A stretch of 64,000 nucleotides of DNA from Stomoxys calcitrans (Eukaryota; Arthropoda; Insecta; Diptera; Muscidae): assembly GCF_963082655.1 (NCBI RefSeq), contig NC_081552.1, positions 3,641,648 through 3,705,647 on the forward strand, written 5' to 3'. Both the position numbers and the translations under genes were made by a program. The notes beneath the pieces are model-generated. The model saw only the letters and a program-made list of their open reading frames with translations. It searched no databases and was not told the origin of the DNA. Of the stretch, positions 54,182 through 64,000 are shown piece after piece; positions within the stretch are counted from its first letter, which is position 1, and each line of letters starts with the position of its first letter.

Positions 54182-55202
54182 TATGTTAACCACCTTTTGT
54201 CAAAACCCGTTGAAAAATGCATACCTTATGCCCCATAGTAGCAGTTCCGATTTGGACCAAATACTAATAAGTACAAGTCATTGTTCAATTGTGTATAACA
54301 AAATATTAGTTTTTTTAGAAGCTATATCTAAAAATAAACCGATTTGAACCATATTCGGCACGGATGTCGAAAAGCCTAACATAAGTCCAAGTGTAAAATT
54401 TCAGTGAAATCGAATTTTAAATGCGCCTTTTATGGGCCCAAAACCTTAAATCGAGAAATCGGTCTATATGGCAGCTGTATCCAAATCTGGACCGATATGT
54501 GCCATATTGCAGAACTTTGTCGAAGGGCTTAACTTAACTAACTGTTCCAAATTTCGGCGACATTGGACAATTAATGCGCCTTTTATGGGCCCAAAACCTG
54601 CCTAAAATCGGCCTATATGGCAGCTATATCCAAATCTGGACCGATCTCTGCCATATTGCAGGAGTATGTCGAGGGGCTTAACTTAACCCACTGTCCCAAA
54701 TTTCGGCGACATCGGACAATAAAAGCGGCATTTATGGGCCCCAAACCTTAAATCGAGGGATCGGTCTATATGGCAGCTATATCCAAATCTGAACCGATCT
54801 GGGCCAAATTAAAGAAGGATGTCGAAGGGCTTAACATAACTCACTGTCGCAAATTTAAGCAAAATCGGATAATAAATGCGGCTTTTATGGGCCTAAGACC
54901 CTAAATCGACGGATCGGTATATATGGGGGCTATATCAAGATATAGTCCGATATAGCTCATTGTCGAACATAACCTGCCTTTGGGCATAAAAGGATCTGTG
55001 CAAAATTTCAGCTCAATATCTCTATTTTTAAAGACTATAGGGTGATTTCAACAGACAGACGGACTGACATGGCTAGATCGTCTTAGATTTTTACGCTGAT
55101 CAAGAATATATATACTTTATAGGGTCGGAAATGGATATTTCGATGTGTTGCAAACGGAATGACAAAATGAATATACCTCCATCCTTCGGTGGTGGGTATA
55201 AT
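54182..55202 (-). mobile_element. HINE group C inside BEL/Pao
   Basis: Starts atatgttaaccaccttttgt (the hairpin end is missing). Monomer landmarks at 54,461, 54,610, 54,763 and 54,916 (149, 153, 153). gacagacggactgacatgg, agaatatatatact, and the end cttcggtggtgggtata. The BEL frame resumes right after it. Confidence 0.85.
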
Positions 55203-55870
55203 AACAATTACTAGAGTCGGCAGTCGGTTAGCGAATGCAGTTTTATCATACGACACGAACTTTCAAGCTCTACTACCGAAAGATCACCGCTTTACACAAC
55301 TTTATCTTGAATACCTTCACCGAAAGCATTTACATGCAGGTCCTAAAGCCCTCGTGGGGATTATACGACAACAAGTATGGATAGTTAACGCAAGGGAACT
55401 CGTACGAAAAGTCGTTTGACGTTGTGTACATTGTTTCAAATTTAAACCTCGATTTTTACAGCAAGTCATAGGTGATCTCCCAGCTGACCGTTTAAATGCT
55501 CAACGCCCCTTTTTGGTGTCTGGTGTAGACTTCTGTGATCCCTTTTATACGAGTTATTGCATTCGAGGGAAAGTTCCTCACAAGACATATTTCGCTATTT
55601 TCGTATGTTTTGCATCAAAGGCAGTTCATATTGAACTCGTTTCAGATTTATCGACTAATACCATCATCTTATGTCTTAAAAGATTTATAGGAAGACGTGG
55701 TATTCCCATTCGGCTATATTGTGATAATGCAATGAATTTCGTTGGCGGAAACTCCAAATTCTTGCCCAATCCGATGACCCTAACGATGGGGAGGCACTTA
55801 CCTCAGCTCATCTTTTGGTTGGGTCGTCACTATTAGCGCTTCCGGATGAAAATTAGAAACCTGTAGAAAT
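55203..55870 (+). pseudogene. BEL/Pao integrase
   Basis: RVGSRLANAVLSYDTNFQAL, then the zinc-binding H-x(3-4)-H (LEYLHRKHLHAG) and, after a stop (55,417-55,419), CVHCFKFKPRF. Catalytic core: LVSGVDFCDPFYTS (first Asp 55,528-55,530), KAVHIELVSDLST, and LYCDNAMNFVGGNSK (second Asp 55,723-55,725). Then a deletion with frameshift leads to DGEALTSAHLLVGSSLLALP in another frame, so the third catalytic residue (Glu) is gone. It should insert the element cDNA; dead here. There is no 3' LTR after it. Confidence 0.85.
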
Positions 55871-55934
55871 GTTAACTTTTTAAATCTTGAGGCAATAAAT
55901 TGCTCATTTTCATCCGGCACAGTGATTTTTGTTG

Positions 55935-56135
55935 TTTGAATATTATTCAGATCGGACCATATTCGGATATAGCTGCCATATAGACCGGTCTTCCGATATA
56001 GAATGTTAAGCCTATAAAAGGAACATTTTTCATCCGATTTCGATGAAATATGGCACAGTGAGTTTTGGTTGTTGGTTTACACGTTTTTGTGGAATGTTGT
56101 CCAGATCGGACCATGTTTAGATATAGCTGCTGAAT
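55935..56135 (+). mobile_element. HINE group C monomers
   Basis: Two partial units: cagatcggaccatattcgga and tatagctgccatatagaccg, repeated as cagatcggaccatgtttaga. Confidence 0.65.
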
Positions 56136-56590
56136 ATTTGTAGTTAATTTGGCTGCTATTGTCGCAGCAGTTCTGCTTTTACAGCAGTACTTCTGCAATT
56201 TCCAAGCAGCAGGCTGACTGCTGAAATGTCTGTTGTTTACTGAAAAAGACTGCTGCTTCATTATGTGGGTGATGTTAGAAGAAACAAATAAAAGCGTGAT
56301 AAGTTCGAACGTGTTGAATCTTATATACCCTCCACCATGGATCGCATTTGTCGAGTTCTTTGCGCGGTATCTCTTTTTAGGCAAACAAAGAATTTTAGCA
56401 GAATCCATGGTGGTGGGCTTCCAAGATTCGGCCCAGCCGAAATTAGCACCCTTTTACTTGTTTCTTCTAACATCTCCTTCATAATTAAGAAGTAGGCATT
56501 TTCAGCAAACAACAGACTTTTCAGCAGTCAGCCTGCTGTTCTGAAATTGCAGAACTACTGCTATAACAGCAGCAAAATTAACTACGTAAA
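56136..56590. repeat. CAG/CTG-rich inverted repeat enclosing a HINE dimer
   Basis: Left arm about 56,140-56,281 (ggctgctattgtcgcagcag, ttctgcaatttccaagcagc, gttagaagaaacaa) pairs with right arm about 56,459-56,588 (tttcttctaacatctc, cagcagtcagcctgctgttc, gctataacagcagcaaaatt). Arms of about 130 bp, diverged. Between them is 56,282-56,461. Confidence 0.8.
56282..56461. mobile_element. HINE ends fused tail to tail
   Basis: Left half is a group A 3' end read inverted (aataaaagcgtgataagttc, taccctccaccatggatcgc). The right half is a group B 3' end (atccatggtggtgggcttcc, ttcggcccagccgaa, cacccttttacttgt). They join at about 56,393 (aagaattttagcagaatcc). No monomers or microsatellite. Confidence 0.8.
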
Positions 56591-56810
56591 TTCGGCAATC
56601 AGTGTTTGCTTTTTTCAGCAACAGCAATCTGCAAACAGCAGATTTTTTTTGCGGTTTAGCTGCCCGAAATGTTTGCTAATAGCAGCAGCCCTTTGTTTGC
56701 AGAAACAGCAGTAATGTCTACATTCCAATTTTCAGCAGACAATAACTGCTGTTTTAGCAAACATTTTTGCTGTTTTGAATAACAAATTTGGTTGAGTGTT
56801 GGGTCTACCA
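56591..56810 (+). repeat. CAG-rich repeat D
   Basis: Shares tttgctaatagcagcagccc, ttcagcagacaataactgct, gttttagcaaacatttttg and caaatttggttgagtgt with 58,500-58,720. It is the outward continuation of the right arm of the inverted repeat. Confidence 0.7.
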
Positions 56811-56814
56811 AATC

Positions 56815-56996
56815 TTACTGCTGCAAATTTCGACGCATTCGAATGAAAAATGCTTTTTTTATGGGCGCAATATCAGGAGATCGGTCTATATGGCAGCTAT
56901 ATCTTAATATGTTCCGATCTGGACAATGTCTCACAGGAGTGGATAGGGGTCTACCAGAACTCACTGTGCCAAATTTCATCGAAATCAGATGAAAAC
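56815..56996 (-). mobile_element. HINE group C monomer
   Basis: gaaaaatgctttttttatgg, gagatcggtctatatggcag, then the group D end begins. Confidence 0.65.
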
Positions 56997-56999
56997 AAG

Positions 57000-58024
57000 T
57001 AAGGAAAGGCAAAAGTCTGGCGGTGCCGACTTTATAATACCCTACACCTGTCTTATTTTGAACCAGATTTGATGGACCTCGCTGGATGCTTTCAAATGGG
57101 TTATTAAACAATCTGTATCACATTTGGACAAATATGTTCAAACTGTAATAAATACGGTTCACAAATGACAACTTTATTGCAAATTAAACAAAATTTGATA
57201 ATGTGGTACTCGTCGAGAAAAGCGTTGTGCAAAATTTTGGCAAGATTGGTCAAAAAATGCTCTTAGAGTGAAAATCGGGCGATATACATATGTGACAGCC
57301 ATATCTAAATCTGAGTCGATTTCTATGAAATTCATTTATAATGTTGAGCAAAAGAAAATCTGTCTTGCCATATTTCGAGAGAATCGATTAACAAATTATC
57401 ATTTGATTGCAATTTACTGCAAATCGGACGAGAATACATATACATGAGAGCTATGTATAAATCTGAACCGATTTCGAGCAAACCTAATAGATAATATTGT
57501 GGAAGTCGTCGAGGAAAGGGTTGCACAAAATATTGGGAAGATTGATCAATAAATGCGCTTGCAGTGGCTCTAGAAGTGAAAATCGGGCGATATACATATG
57601 TGACAGCCATATCTAAATATGAACCGATTTACATAAAATTCACCAGTAATCTTGAGAGTCATAAGAAAATCCTTCCTGCCAAATTTCAAGAGAATCGGGC
57701 AACAAATGACAATTTTATTGCATTATTACTGCAAATCGGACGAATATATATATATGGGAGCTATATCCAAATCTGAACCAATTTTTTCCAATTTCAATAG
57801 GCTTTGTCTCTAGAGCGAAAAACATGTCCATACCAAATTTGAAGACGATGAGATGAAAACTGCTACCTGTAGTTTGTACACAAATTAACAGGCAGACGGA
57901 CATAGCTAAATTGAATCAGAAAGTGATTCTGAGTCGATCAGTATCCTTATCCTTTTGGGTGTTACAAACTAATTCACTAAGTTATAATACAATGTACCAC
58001 AGTATTGGTGTAGGGTATAATAAG
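57000..58024 (-). mobile_element. HINE group D, near full length
   Basis: Starts aagtaaggaaaggcaaaagt, then gtgccgactttataatacc in place of the usual hairpin (here gcggtgccgac is weakly self-paired). Monomer landmark atcgg(g/a)cg at 57,274, 57,423, 57,583 and 57,735 (149, 160, 152). The GTCY tract is reduced to aggcagacgga. The end is agtattggtgtagggtata, mirroring taccctacacc at the start. Sequence is far from groups A-C, but layout and period are the same. Confidence 0.8.
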
Positions 58025-58029
58025 CAATT

Positions 58030-58090
58030 GATTGCCTCAAGATTTGAAGTCGAGAGATAGGTCTATATAGCGGCTATATTTTTTCAATTA
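58030..58090 (-). mobile_element. HINE group C scrap
   Basis: agtcgagagataggtctata, tagcggctatat. Confidence 0.5.
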
Positions 58091-58334
58091 CCAAACAGAT
58101 GGTTTTAATTTGTGGTGTGGAATATTATCGTATAGAAGCTACCTGATCCATCCATTGGTATACATTTTGAAATGTGGCTGAGCTAGCTCGCATTTTTTGT
58201 TATTTGTTATTGCTCTACTAATGTGCACATGACTGGCATGGCCTTTTGTATCTAAATTTAAAGAAAGTATGTTATGGAAAGTATACATTCAGTGGTGATT
58301 ATAAACATCCACTGAGACACACATTTACATATGT
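58091..58334. other. Spacer
   Basis: No gene or recognised repeat. Confidence 0.3.
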
Positions 58335-58725
58335 GTTCTTTTTTCTTCTAACATTGCAGTACTACTGCTGTAATAGCAGAACTACTGCTACAATAGCAGC
58401 AAAATTATCCACTAATATTCAGCAGACATTGTTTGCTATTTTCAGCAAAGTTTATTCTATGAGTGTGGAAAATGCTAAAAACTGCCTAAAGTAATGCAAA
58501 CAAGTAACAGGCAAAGTAGCATACAATTTTTTTAGCAAACTTGTGTACTCACAACAGCAGATTTTGTTAGTTGGAATAGCAGGTAGAAATGTTTGCTAAT
58601 ACAGCAGCCCTATGTTTGTTGAAACAGCTGTAATGTCTGCTTTCCCATTTTCAGCAGACAAAAACTGCTGTTTTAGCAAACATTTTTGATGTTTCTTATA
58701 TCAAATCTGGTTGAGTGTACCCAAA
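58335..58725 (+). repeat. CAG-rich repeat D, second copy
   Basis: ttcttctaacattgcagtac, gcagaactactgctacaata, tttgctaatacagcagccct, ttcagcagacaaaaactgct and caaatctggttgagtgt align with 56,459-56,800. A short acaagtaacaggcaaag inside resembles a HINE end. Confidence 0.7.
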
Positions 58726-59779
58726 TACCCACGCATGGGGAATATGTTTACCCGATAGAATTCCATCTCTAGTTTCGAATGATTAGGAAATCTTTAACAA
58801 GTGACTACGAAATTTTCCATTCAGGACACATTTGTGAAATGAAAAAAGCTTAAAGGGTTAAAAGGCGTAAGGGCATTAGTACCAGCTCTGTACGATTTTG
58901 GTTCATGTCGGGAATGAGAAGAAGCCCGAACCATGATTGTTTCATGTTTGGCTTAACAAGTCTTCAGTATAATAGTCATAGTCACTACGCTACAGGGAGT
59001 AAATCAGCTTTGTAGCCTACTCCAGTTTGGTTAAGTCTCGCGTAGTATGGCCGATCCACATAACCTCTCGGTTGATGTAGTTTTAGTGTCTTCATCTGTA
59101 ATACACTAGCTAGGTTAGGTTCGGTTGGAGAGAAACTTCCATTACTAGACGGTTTACTCGGAGACATAAAAAAATAGAAGAAACTCTAACCTACAATGAC
59201 TAGCGGATTAGGGGTCTGAAGGGAATCCAGGCACAGAAAGAGGTGTTCACCAATTATCCTGTATTTTCTCCTTACAATTGCAGGGCAGTAACACCAAGGA
59301 GCTCGAACGTAGATAACTCTTCTTTGTCATCGCACATTCTGCAGAGGTCTGCCTCTCCTTGCATCCAGCGCGACGTCAAAGAAATGACGTTGCAATTACC
59401 AGTCAGGACGCCAATCAGCAATCAGTTCCAGGATAAGCAACGTCCAGTTGCGCCAAATGCTCTCGTTATGCAGCTCCTGTTATGTCACAAAATGGAGGGG
59501 CTTAGGCGAAAAACGTGTAAAGACTGTCTTATGCGACACAATTGACTATTTAGACAGTGTGACACCATTGACTTTCACATTCATTTGCCGACGTGCCTCC
59601 GCTGCCTAGGAAGTCAATGTATATGAAGATTTGGCATATATTACAACTTCTTGCAGTGAAATAAGTGGCAAACTCGGCGAGATAGACGTTGGCCATATAC
59701 TCATCCACATTTGAGAAACTTTAATTTGGTATGTTATCTTTTTGACATTTGAGAAACTTTAATTTGGTATGTTATCTTT
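58726..59779. other. Unassigned block
   Basis: No recognised gene. The frame 59,243-59,545 shows no domain. A 34-bp direct repeat around ttgagaaactttaatttggt lies at about 59,713-59,740 and 59,751-59,778. Confidence 0.4.
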
Positions 59780-59784
59780 TTTTT

Positions 59785-60440
59785 TGCAACACATGGAAAT
59801 ATTCTTTTCCGACCCTATAAAGTATAAATATTCTAGATCGTCGTAAAAATCTAAGACAATCAAACCATGCCCGTTCGTTCGCCTGTCTCTTGAAATCACG
59901 TTTGTCTTTAAAAATAGAGACATTGAGCTGAAACTTTGCACAGATTCTTTTTTGGTCATAGGCAGGTTAAGTTCGAAGATGGGCTATATCGGACTTGATA
60001 TAGCCCCCAAATAGACCCATCTGCCGATTTAAGGTCTTGGGTCCATAAAATGCGCCAAATGTCAAATCAGGCATATATTTCGGTATTATTATTTCGAGGA
60101 GCCTTACAAAACTCGCTATACGAAATATCTCCGAAATTGGACAAAAAATCCCTTTTTGGGCCTTAGACCTTAAATCGAGAGATCGGTATATATGGCAGCT
60201 ATATCTAAATCTAGACCTCTGAACCGCTGAACAGCAGATTTTGCTGAAATTTGGGTCTAAGGCCCAAAAAGGTCTAAGGCCCAAAAAGGGCCCATTTATT
60301 GTCCAATTTCGGAGATATTTCGTATCGCGAGTTTTGTAAGGCTCCTCGAAATAATAATAGCGAAATATACCGATCTCCCGATTTAAGTTCTTAGACCCAT
60401 AAAAGGTGGATTTTTTTAGCCGATGAAATTGAGATGTGTT
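59785..60440 (+). mobile_element. HINE group C with internal inverted duplication
   Basis: ttccgaccctataaagtata, a weak cgttcgttcgcctgtc tract, ggcaggttaagttcgaagat, and monomers. Arms 60,077-60,171 and 60,271-60,370 are inverted copies of one monomer segment (ttcgaggagccttacaaaac on + in the left arm, its complement in the right). Confidence 0.75.
60077..60370. repeat. Inverted repeat, ~95-bp arms
   Basis: Left arm 60,077-60,171 and right arm 60,271-60,370 pair almost throughout (acgaaatatctccgaaattg against its complement), with a 100-bp spacer. The arms are far more alike than ordinary monomers, so the inversion is recent. Confidence 0.85.
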
Positions 60441-60472
60441 AGATCCCCACATAGCCTTCTTGGATATAGTGT

Positions 60473-60785
60473 AATGCAAATTTTGCCCATGAACACTAAG
60501 GAACAGGGGCAAACTTCTTACATATCAATGAGTGCAGTCCGATTCAAGTTTAAGCTCAATGATAAGGGGCCTCCTTTTTATAGCCGAGTCCGAACGGCGT
60601 GCCGCAGTGCGACACCTCTTTGGAAAGAAGTTTTACATGGCAAAGTACCTCACAAATGTTGCCAGCATTAGGAGGGGAAAACCACCGCTAAAAATTTTTT
60701 CTGATGGTCTCGCCAGGATTCGAAACCAGGCGTTCAGCGTCATAGACGGACATGCTAACCTCTGCGCTACGGTGGCCTCCATATA
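60473..60785 (-). mobile_element. tRNA-derived SINE, full length, 10-bp target duplication
   Basis: gatatagtgt at 60,463-60,472 and 60,786-60,795. Read on -, the head ggaggccaccgtagcgcaga holds box A (complement at 60,754-60,769) and box B ggtttcgaatcc (complement at 60,716-60,727), spaced as in a tRNA gene. A tRNA-unrelated body follows, and a short tail attttgcatt. Transcribed by RNA polymerase III and copied by a LINE in trans; the tail is not poly(A). Confidence 0.92.
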
Positions 60786-60818
60786 GATATAGTGTGCTAT
60801 GCTATGGTTTCATAAATA

Positions 60819-61115
60819 ATGCTAACTACTAAATTTTCCATGAACATTCCATTAAGGAACAGGGGATACTTCTCTCATACCAATGAGTGCAGTCCGATTA
60901 ATGTTTAAGCTCAATGATTGCCGAGTCCAAAGGGCGTGCCCCATAGCGACACTACTTGGTAGTGAAGTTTTAACATGGCAGGATACCTCACGAATGTAGC
61001 CAGCATTAGTTATGGAAAACCGCCGCTGAAAAATTTTCTGACGTTCAGGTCGGGACTTGAAGAAAGGCGTTCGGCGTCATAGGCGGACACTCTAACATCT
61101 GCGCCACGATGGCAA
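60819..61115 (-). mobile_element. tRNA-derived SINE, second copy, 10-bp target duplication
   Basis: ttcataaata at 60,809-60,818 and 61,116-61,125. Box A complement at 61,091-61,106 has a few changes; box B is decayed (gggacttgaagaaa on +). An internal deletion near 60,918 removes the tataaaaaggaggcc-like stretch. Confidence 0.9.
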
Positions 61116-61179
61116 TTCATAAATAAAGCATTTTAACATATATATTCGAGGTGGTGAGTATCAGAGAATAGCAGCTGTC

Positions 61180-61520
61180 ATTGCTGTCACGAGAAGCTTA
61201 GCCGTCAGCTGCCGGGCGCGTCCACATGATGCGGATAGTGGAATGCTCAATACGAAGTAGCTGCAACGGCAGTCGCGGACAATCAGTGGTATCGAACGGA
61301 GAGTCTCAGTAAGAGGTCGGGCCGCACCGGCTCTTGCACAAATACTGAGTGCCTATGATGCTCGATATGACAAGGAGAGCTATTGGCGCCTTTAAATAAC
61401 CAATGGCCAGCCTGTACCCGCGGCGATCGGTCCTTTGGACCGGAACGAGCTTGCTCACCTACAGGAGCTTGTCAAGGATCGCTACCTCCACATGCAATGT
61501 GGCTACAACAACCAGCAATC
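61180..61520 (+). repeat. Interspersed repeat B, longest copy
   Basis: Matches 14,140-14,456 throughout, ending tggctacaacaaccagcaat. The 5' side (gtcattgctgtcacgagaag) extends further left than the other copy. Confidence 0.75.
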
Positions 61521-61724
61521 GTTGTTGACGCTTACGACTCTCAACGACTAAAACATAAAACACTCCTTTTAATTCGTTAAGCTATTGTAAGCAGTATTGG
61601 CACTCAAGAAAATTATTTCCTACCAAAATTTAAGGAAAAAACTACCAAACCCAACCAAAACCTACCACCACAGAGTTGGCAATTGCGCCATTACATTTGA
61701 AACACGTCAAATAATACATTTCCA
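61521..61724. other. Spacer
   Basis: No gene seen. Confidence 0.3.
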
Positions 61725-61960
61725 GCCCTAAAAAGTATACACATTAGATCGTCGTTATATTCATAGCCAATTTATTCATGTCCGTCCGTCTATTTGTTCA
61801 AATCACTCTACAGCTTATAGTTCAAAGATGGCCTATTGCTTGATATAATCCTTTATACCGATCTCCCAATAAGAAACCTCGAGTTCATAAAAGTCGCATT
61901 TTTGCCACGATTTCAATAAATCACTATGCCGAGATCTGAATATGGACCAGATCTGAACAC
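61725..61960 (+). mobile_element. HINE group C, 5' part, decayed
   Basis: ttccagccctaaaaagtata, gtccgtccgtctatttgttc, then one monomer. Confidence 0.65.
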
Positions 61961-62379
61961 ATTTATGAACACATTTATTTCCGATTAAATACATTTAACA
62001 CAAAAACCACATTTCATATCCAGAAATTACGAAATTTGGAAGAGATCCTTTTGCCCTTGTAACAGTATGCACTCTTAGAAACGAGAGTTTCTGCACGCAG
62101 AAACGAAAATATGTAAAATAATTTTGAGTTTTCCCCCTCAATTTTTTCGTAATTATTGTAACTTGGTATTTATATATTGGGAAAATCAACAAAAACCTGA
62201 GATCAGTCTACCAACCTACCAAGAGAACAATAACCTACAAATTTCGTCGGAAAACTACCTGCTGGTGAGCATAAAATGATTGCTGACCCTATTTTACATT
62301 TTGAGCAATACTCACGAGGACTCACATTGACCATAACTGAATAGAAGACACACACAGCTACAGTTCAAAGTTATGAGAA
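61961..62379. other. Unassigned spacer
   Basis: No recognised gene. The reverse frame 61,995-62,192 shows no domain. Confidence 0.35.
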
Positions 62380-63758
62380 CTGTAAACCACCTTTTGTCAC
62401 AATCGGGTGAAATGCGCAATTTATGCACTCATAGCAGCTATGTCGAAATATGGGCCGAAATTTGGACCAAATTCGGCATGGACATTAAGTGGTCTAATTG
62501 AACCATATAGGACAGAGATGTCGAACACCCTAACATATTACATGTCAAATTTCAGCGAAATCGGATAATAAATAGTAGAGACCTTGAATCGAGAGATCGG
62601 TCTATATGTTCCCGAGTTCTCATATACAAGTAACAGTTTCAGCGAAATCAGGCATAACTGAACTGAACCATATTTAACCGGCAGATCGGTCTATATGACA
62701 GCTATATCTAAATAAAAAAAAAAGCTTTTATGGGCTTAAGACCCTTTATCGGCAGATCGGTCTATATGGCAATCATATTTTGTCAATGTTTCAAATTTCA
62801 GCGAAATCGGGTAAAAATTAAGCTCTTATGAGCTTTGCACGCATTATCGGCAGATCGGTCTATATGGCAGCTATATCTAACTATAGTCCGAACTGAACCA
62901 TATTTAAATCGGATGTGGTGGCTTAAAACAATTCACTGCTTCAAATTTCAGCGAAAACGGGTAATAAATAAAGCTTTTATGGGCTTCAGACCGTTTATCG
63001 GCAGATCGGTCTAAATGACATATATATCTAAATATTGTCCGATCTTAACAATATTTGGGTCGGATGTTGAAAAGCTTAAAACAACCCACTATTTCAAATT
63101 TCAGAGAAATTGGGTAATAAACGCAGCTTTTATGGGTTTCAGACCCATAACCGGCAGATCGGTCTATATGACAGCTATATCCAAATAAAAAATAAAGCTT
63201 TTATGGGCTTTAGGCCCTTTATCGACGGATCGGTCTATATGGCAGCTATATTTATATATAGTCCGGTCCGAACCATATTTGGGTCGGATGTTTCAAATTT
63301 CAACGAAATCGGTTAAAAAATAAAGCGCTTTGAGCTTTAGACCCTTTATTGGCAGATCGGTCTAATTTGGGTCGGATGTCGGGAGGCTTAAAACCAATAA
63401 CTGCTTCAAATTTCGTCGAAGTTGGGTAATAAACGAAGCTTTTACGGGCTTTAGACCCTTTATCGGCAGCCAGGTCTATATGGCAGCTATATCCAAAAAT
63501 GATCCGATTTGGTTTGTTCAAGAACTTAACCTACGTGCAGCAAAAAGACGTATCTGTACCAAATTTCAGCTCAATATCTAAATTTTTGAAGGCTGTAGAG
63601 TGATTACAACAGACGGTTAGACACACGGACATCGTTAAATCGTCTTAGAATTTTACGACGATCCGAAATATATATACGTTGTAGGGTCGGAAATGGGTAT
63701 TTCGATGTGTTGCAAACGGAATGACTAAATGAATATCCTATGATGGTGGGTAAAACAA
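62380..63758 (-). mobile_element. HINE group C, long array with partial units
   Basis: Starts tgtaaaccaccttttgtcac; hairpin end missing. ggtctatatgg landmarks at 62,599, 62,698, 62,759, 62,857, 63,008, 63,161, 63,232, 63,359 and 63,473: steps 99, 61, 98, 151, 153, 71, 127, 114. Full 151-153 steps are mixed with shortened ones. cagacggttagacacacgga replaces the microsatellite. It ends at ctatgatggtgggta. Confidence 0.8.
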
Positions 63759-63854
63759 TGGAAGTAAGTCTGACATTTTGAACAGACGGAGACAGAAAGC
63801 ACGCACGTCACTGATAAAATCAATTTTCATCCAAAAATAGAAAGCAAGTGCAAA
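63759..63854. other. Short spacer
   Basis: Nothing recognised. Confidence 0.3.
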
Positions 63855-64000
63855 CAAGTAAAAAGGCGTTAAGTTCGGCCGGGTCGAACTTTGGATACCC
63901 ACCACATCTGGTATATATGTAAACCACCTTTCGTCAAAATCCGGTGCAAATGCATACCTTATGCCCCATAGCAGCTATATCGAAATATTTTCCCATTTGG
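63855..64000 (-). mobile_element. HINE group C, 3' end, runs off the window
   Basis: acaagtaaaaaggcgttaag, hairpin ttcggccgggtcgaa (one change), atacccaccacatctggtat, gtaaaccacctttcgtcaaa. It shows that group C shares the terminal hairpin of groups A and B. Confidence 0.85.

Noticed and set aside
60700..60785. Genuine tRNA gene on the reverse strand
   Set aside because: Box A and box B are present but the acceptor stem is not closed, and the sequence continues into a repeated body with target duplications, so it is a SINE head.

Overview
The window looks like heterochromatin-like or intergenic DNA from a large, AT-rich, transposon-laden dipteran genome, most likely a calyptrate or muscid fly. 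This is inferred from the mix of families: GTCY-microsatellite interspersed elements, BEL/Pao, Jockey-type LINEs, Tc1/mariner relatives and a tRNA-derived SINE. I find no host protein-coding gene. Every recognisable coding stretch is an eroded transposon. The long stretches between repeats carry no protein or RNA gene that I can recognise.

The dominant component is about 35 pieces of one interspersed superfamily, here called HINE (Helentron-associated interspersed element, DINE-1/mini-me-like; the class is inferred from structure). HINE sense runs: 5' sub-terminal tataccctccaccat; a TA-rich stretch; (GTCY)n; tandem ~153-bp monomers; an inverted copy of the 5' motif; the hairpin ttcggcccggccgaa; and the 3' end cttttacttgtt. 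Strands given for HINEs follow this convention. Four groups appear: A (ends in ctccaccatggatcgc), B (ends in cccaccaccatggattctgc), C (monomers with ggtctatatggcagctatat) and D (57.0-58.0 kb). Several copies are joined head to tail with only TT between them, as expected from rolling-circle transposition.

Layout. 0.1-1.9 kb: reverse-strand LINE A and an RNase H scrap. 3.35-6.0 kb: HINEs. 6.07-7.09 kb: a Jockey-like fragment with a large internal deletion, joined to a fragment of an RNase H-bearing LINE. 7.1-11.1 kb: mostly unique DNA. 11.1-13.8 kb: a mariner remnant, then a HINE holding a SINE fragment and a 597-bp fold-back mariner derivative. 14-18.8 kb: several other repeat families, including a GTACC-rich degenerate array, then HINEs. 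20.2-33.2 kb: HINEs separated by unique blocks. 34.4-36.7 kb: a second fold-back mariner and a second mariner remnant. 37.3-45.2 kb: a nest in which a Jockey-like LINE lies inside LINE A, and a HINE next to it is split by a third LINE. 48.6-55.9 kb: a dead BEL/Pao element interrupted by a duplicated LTR-like block (holding a MITE) and by a group C HINE. 55.9-64 kb: group C and D HINEs, a CAG-rich inverted repeat, two SINEs with target-site duplications, and a further repeat.

The value of the window is as a stratigraphic record: nested insertions, target-site duplications and a paralogous empty site allow relative dating. It also shows a striking constraint on the HINE monomer, whose period stays at about 153 bp in groups whose sequences have diverged widely. 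Two fold-back structures and two other long inverted repeats could give hairpin RNA if transcribed. All coordinates of repeat edges are by eye, good to about 5-20 bp unless a target-site duplication fixes them.
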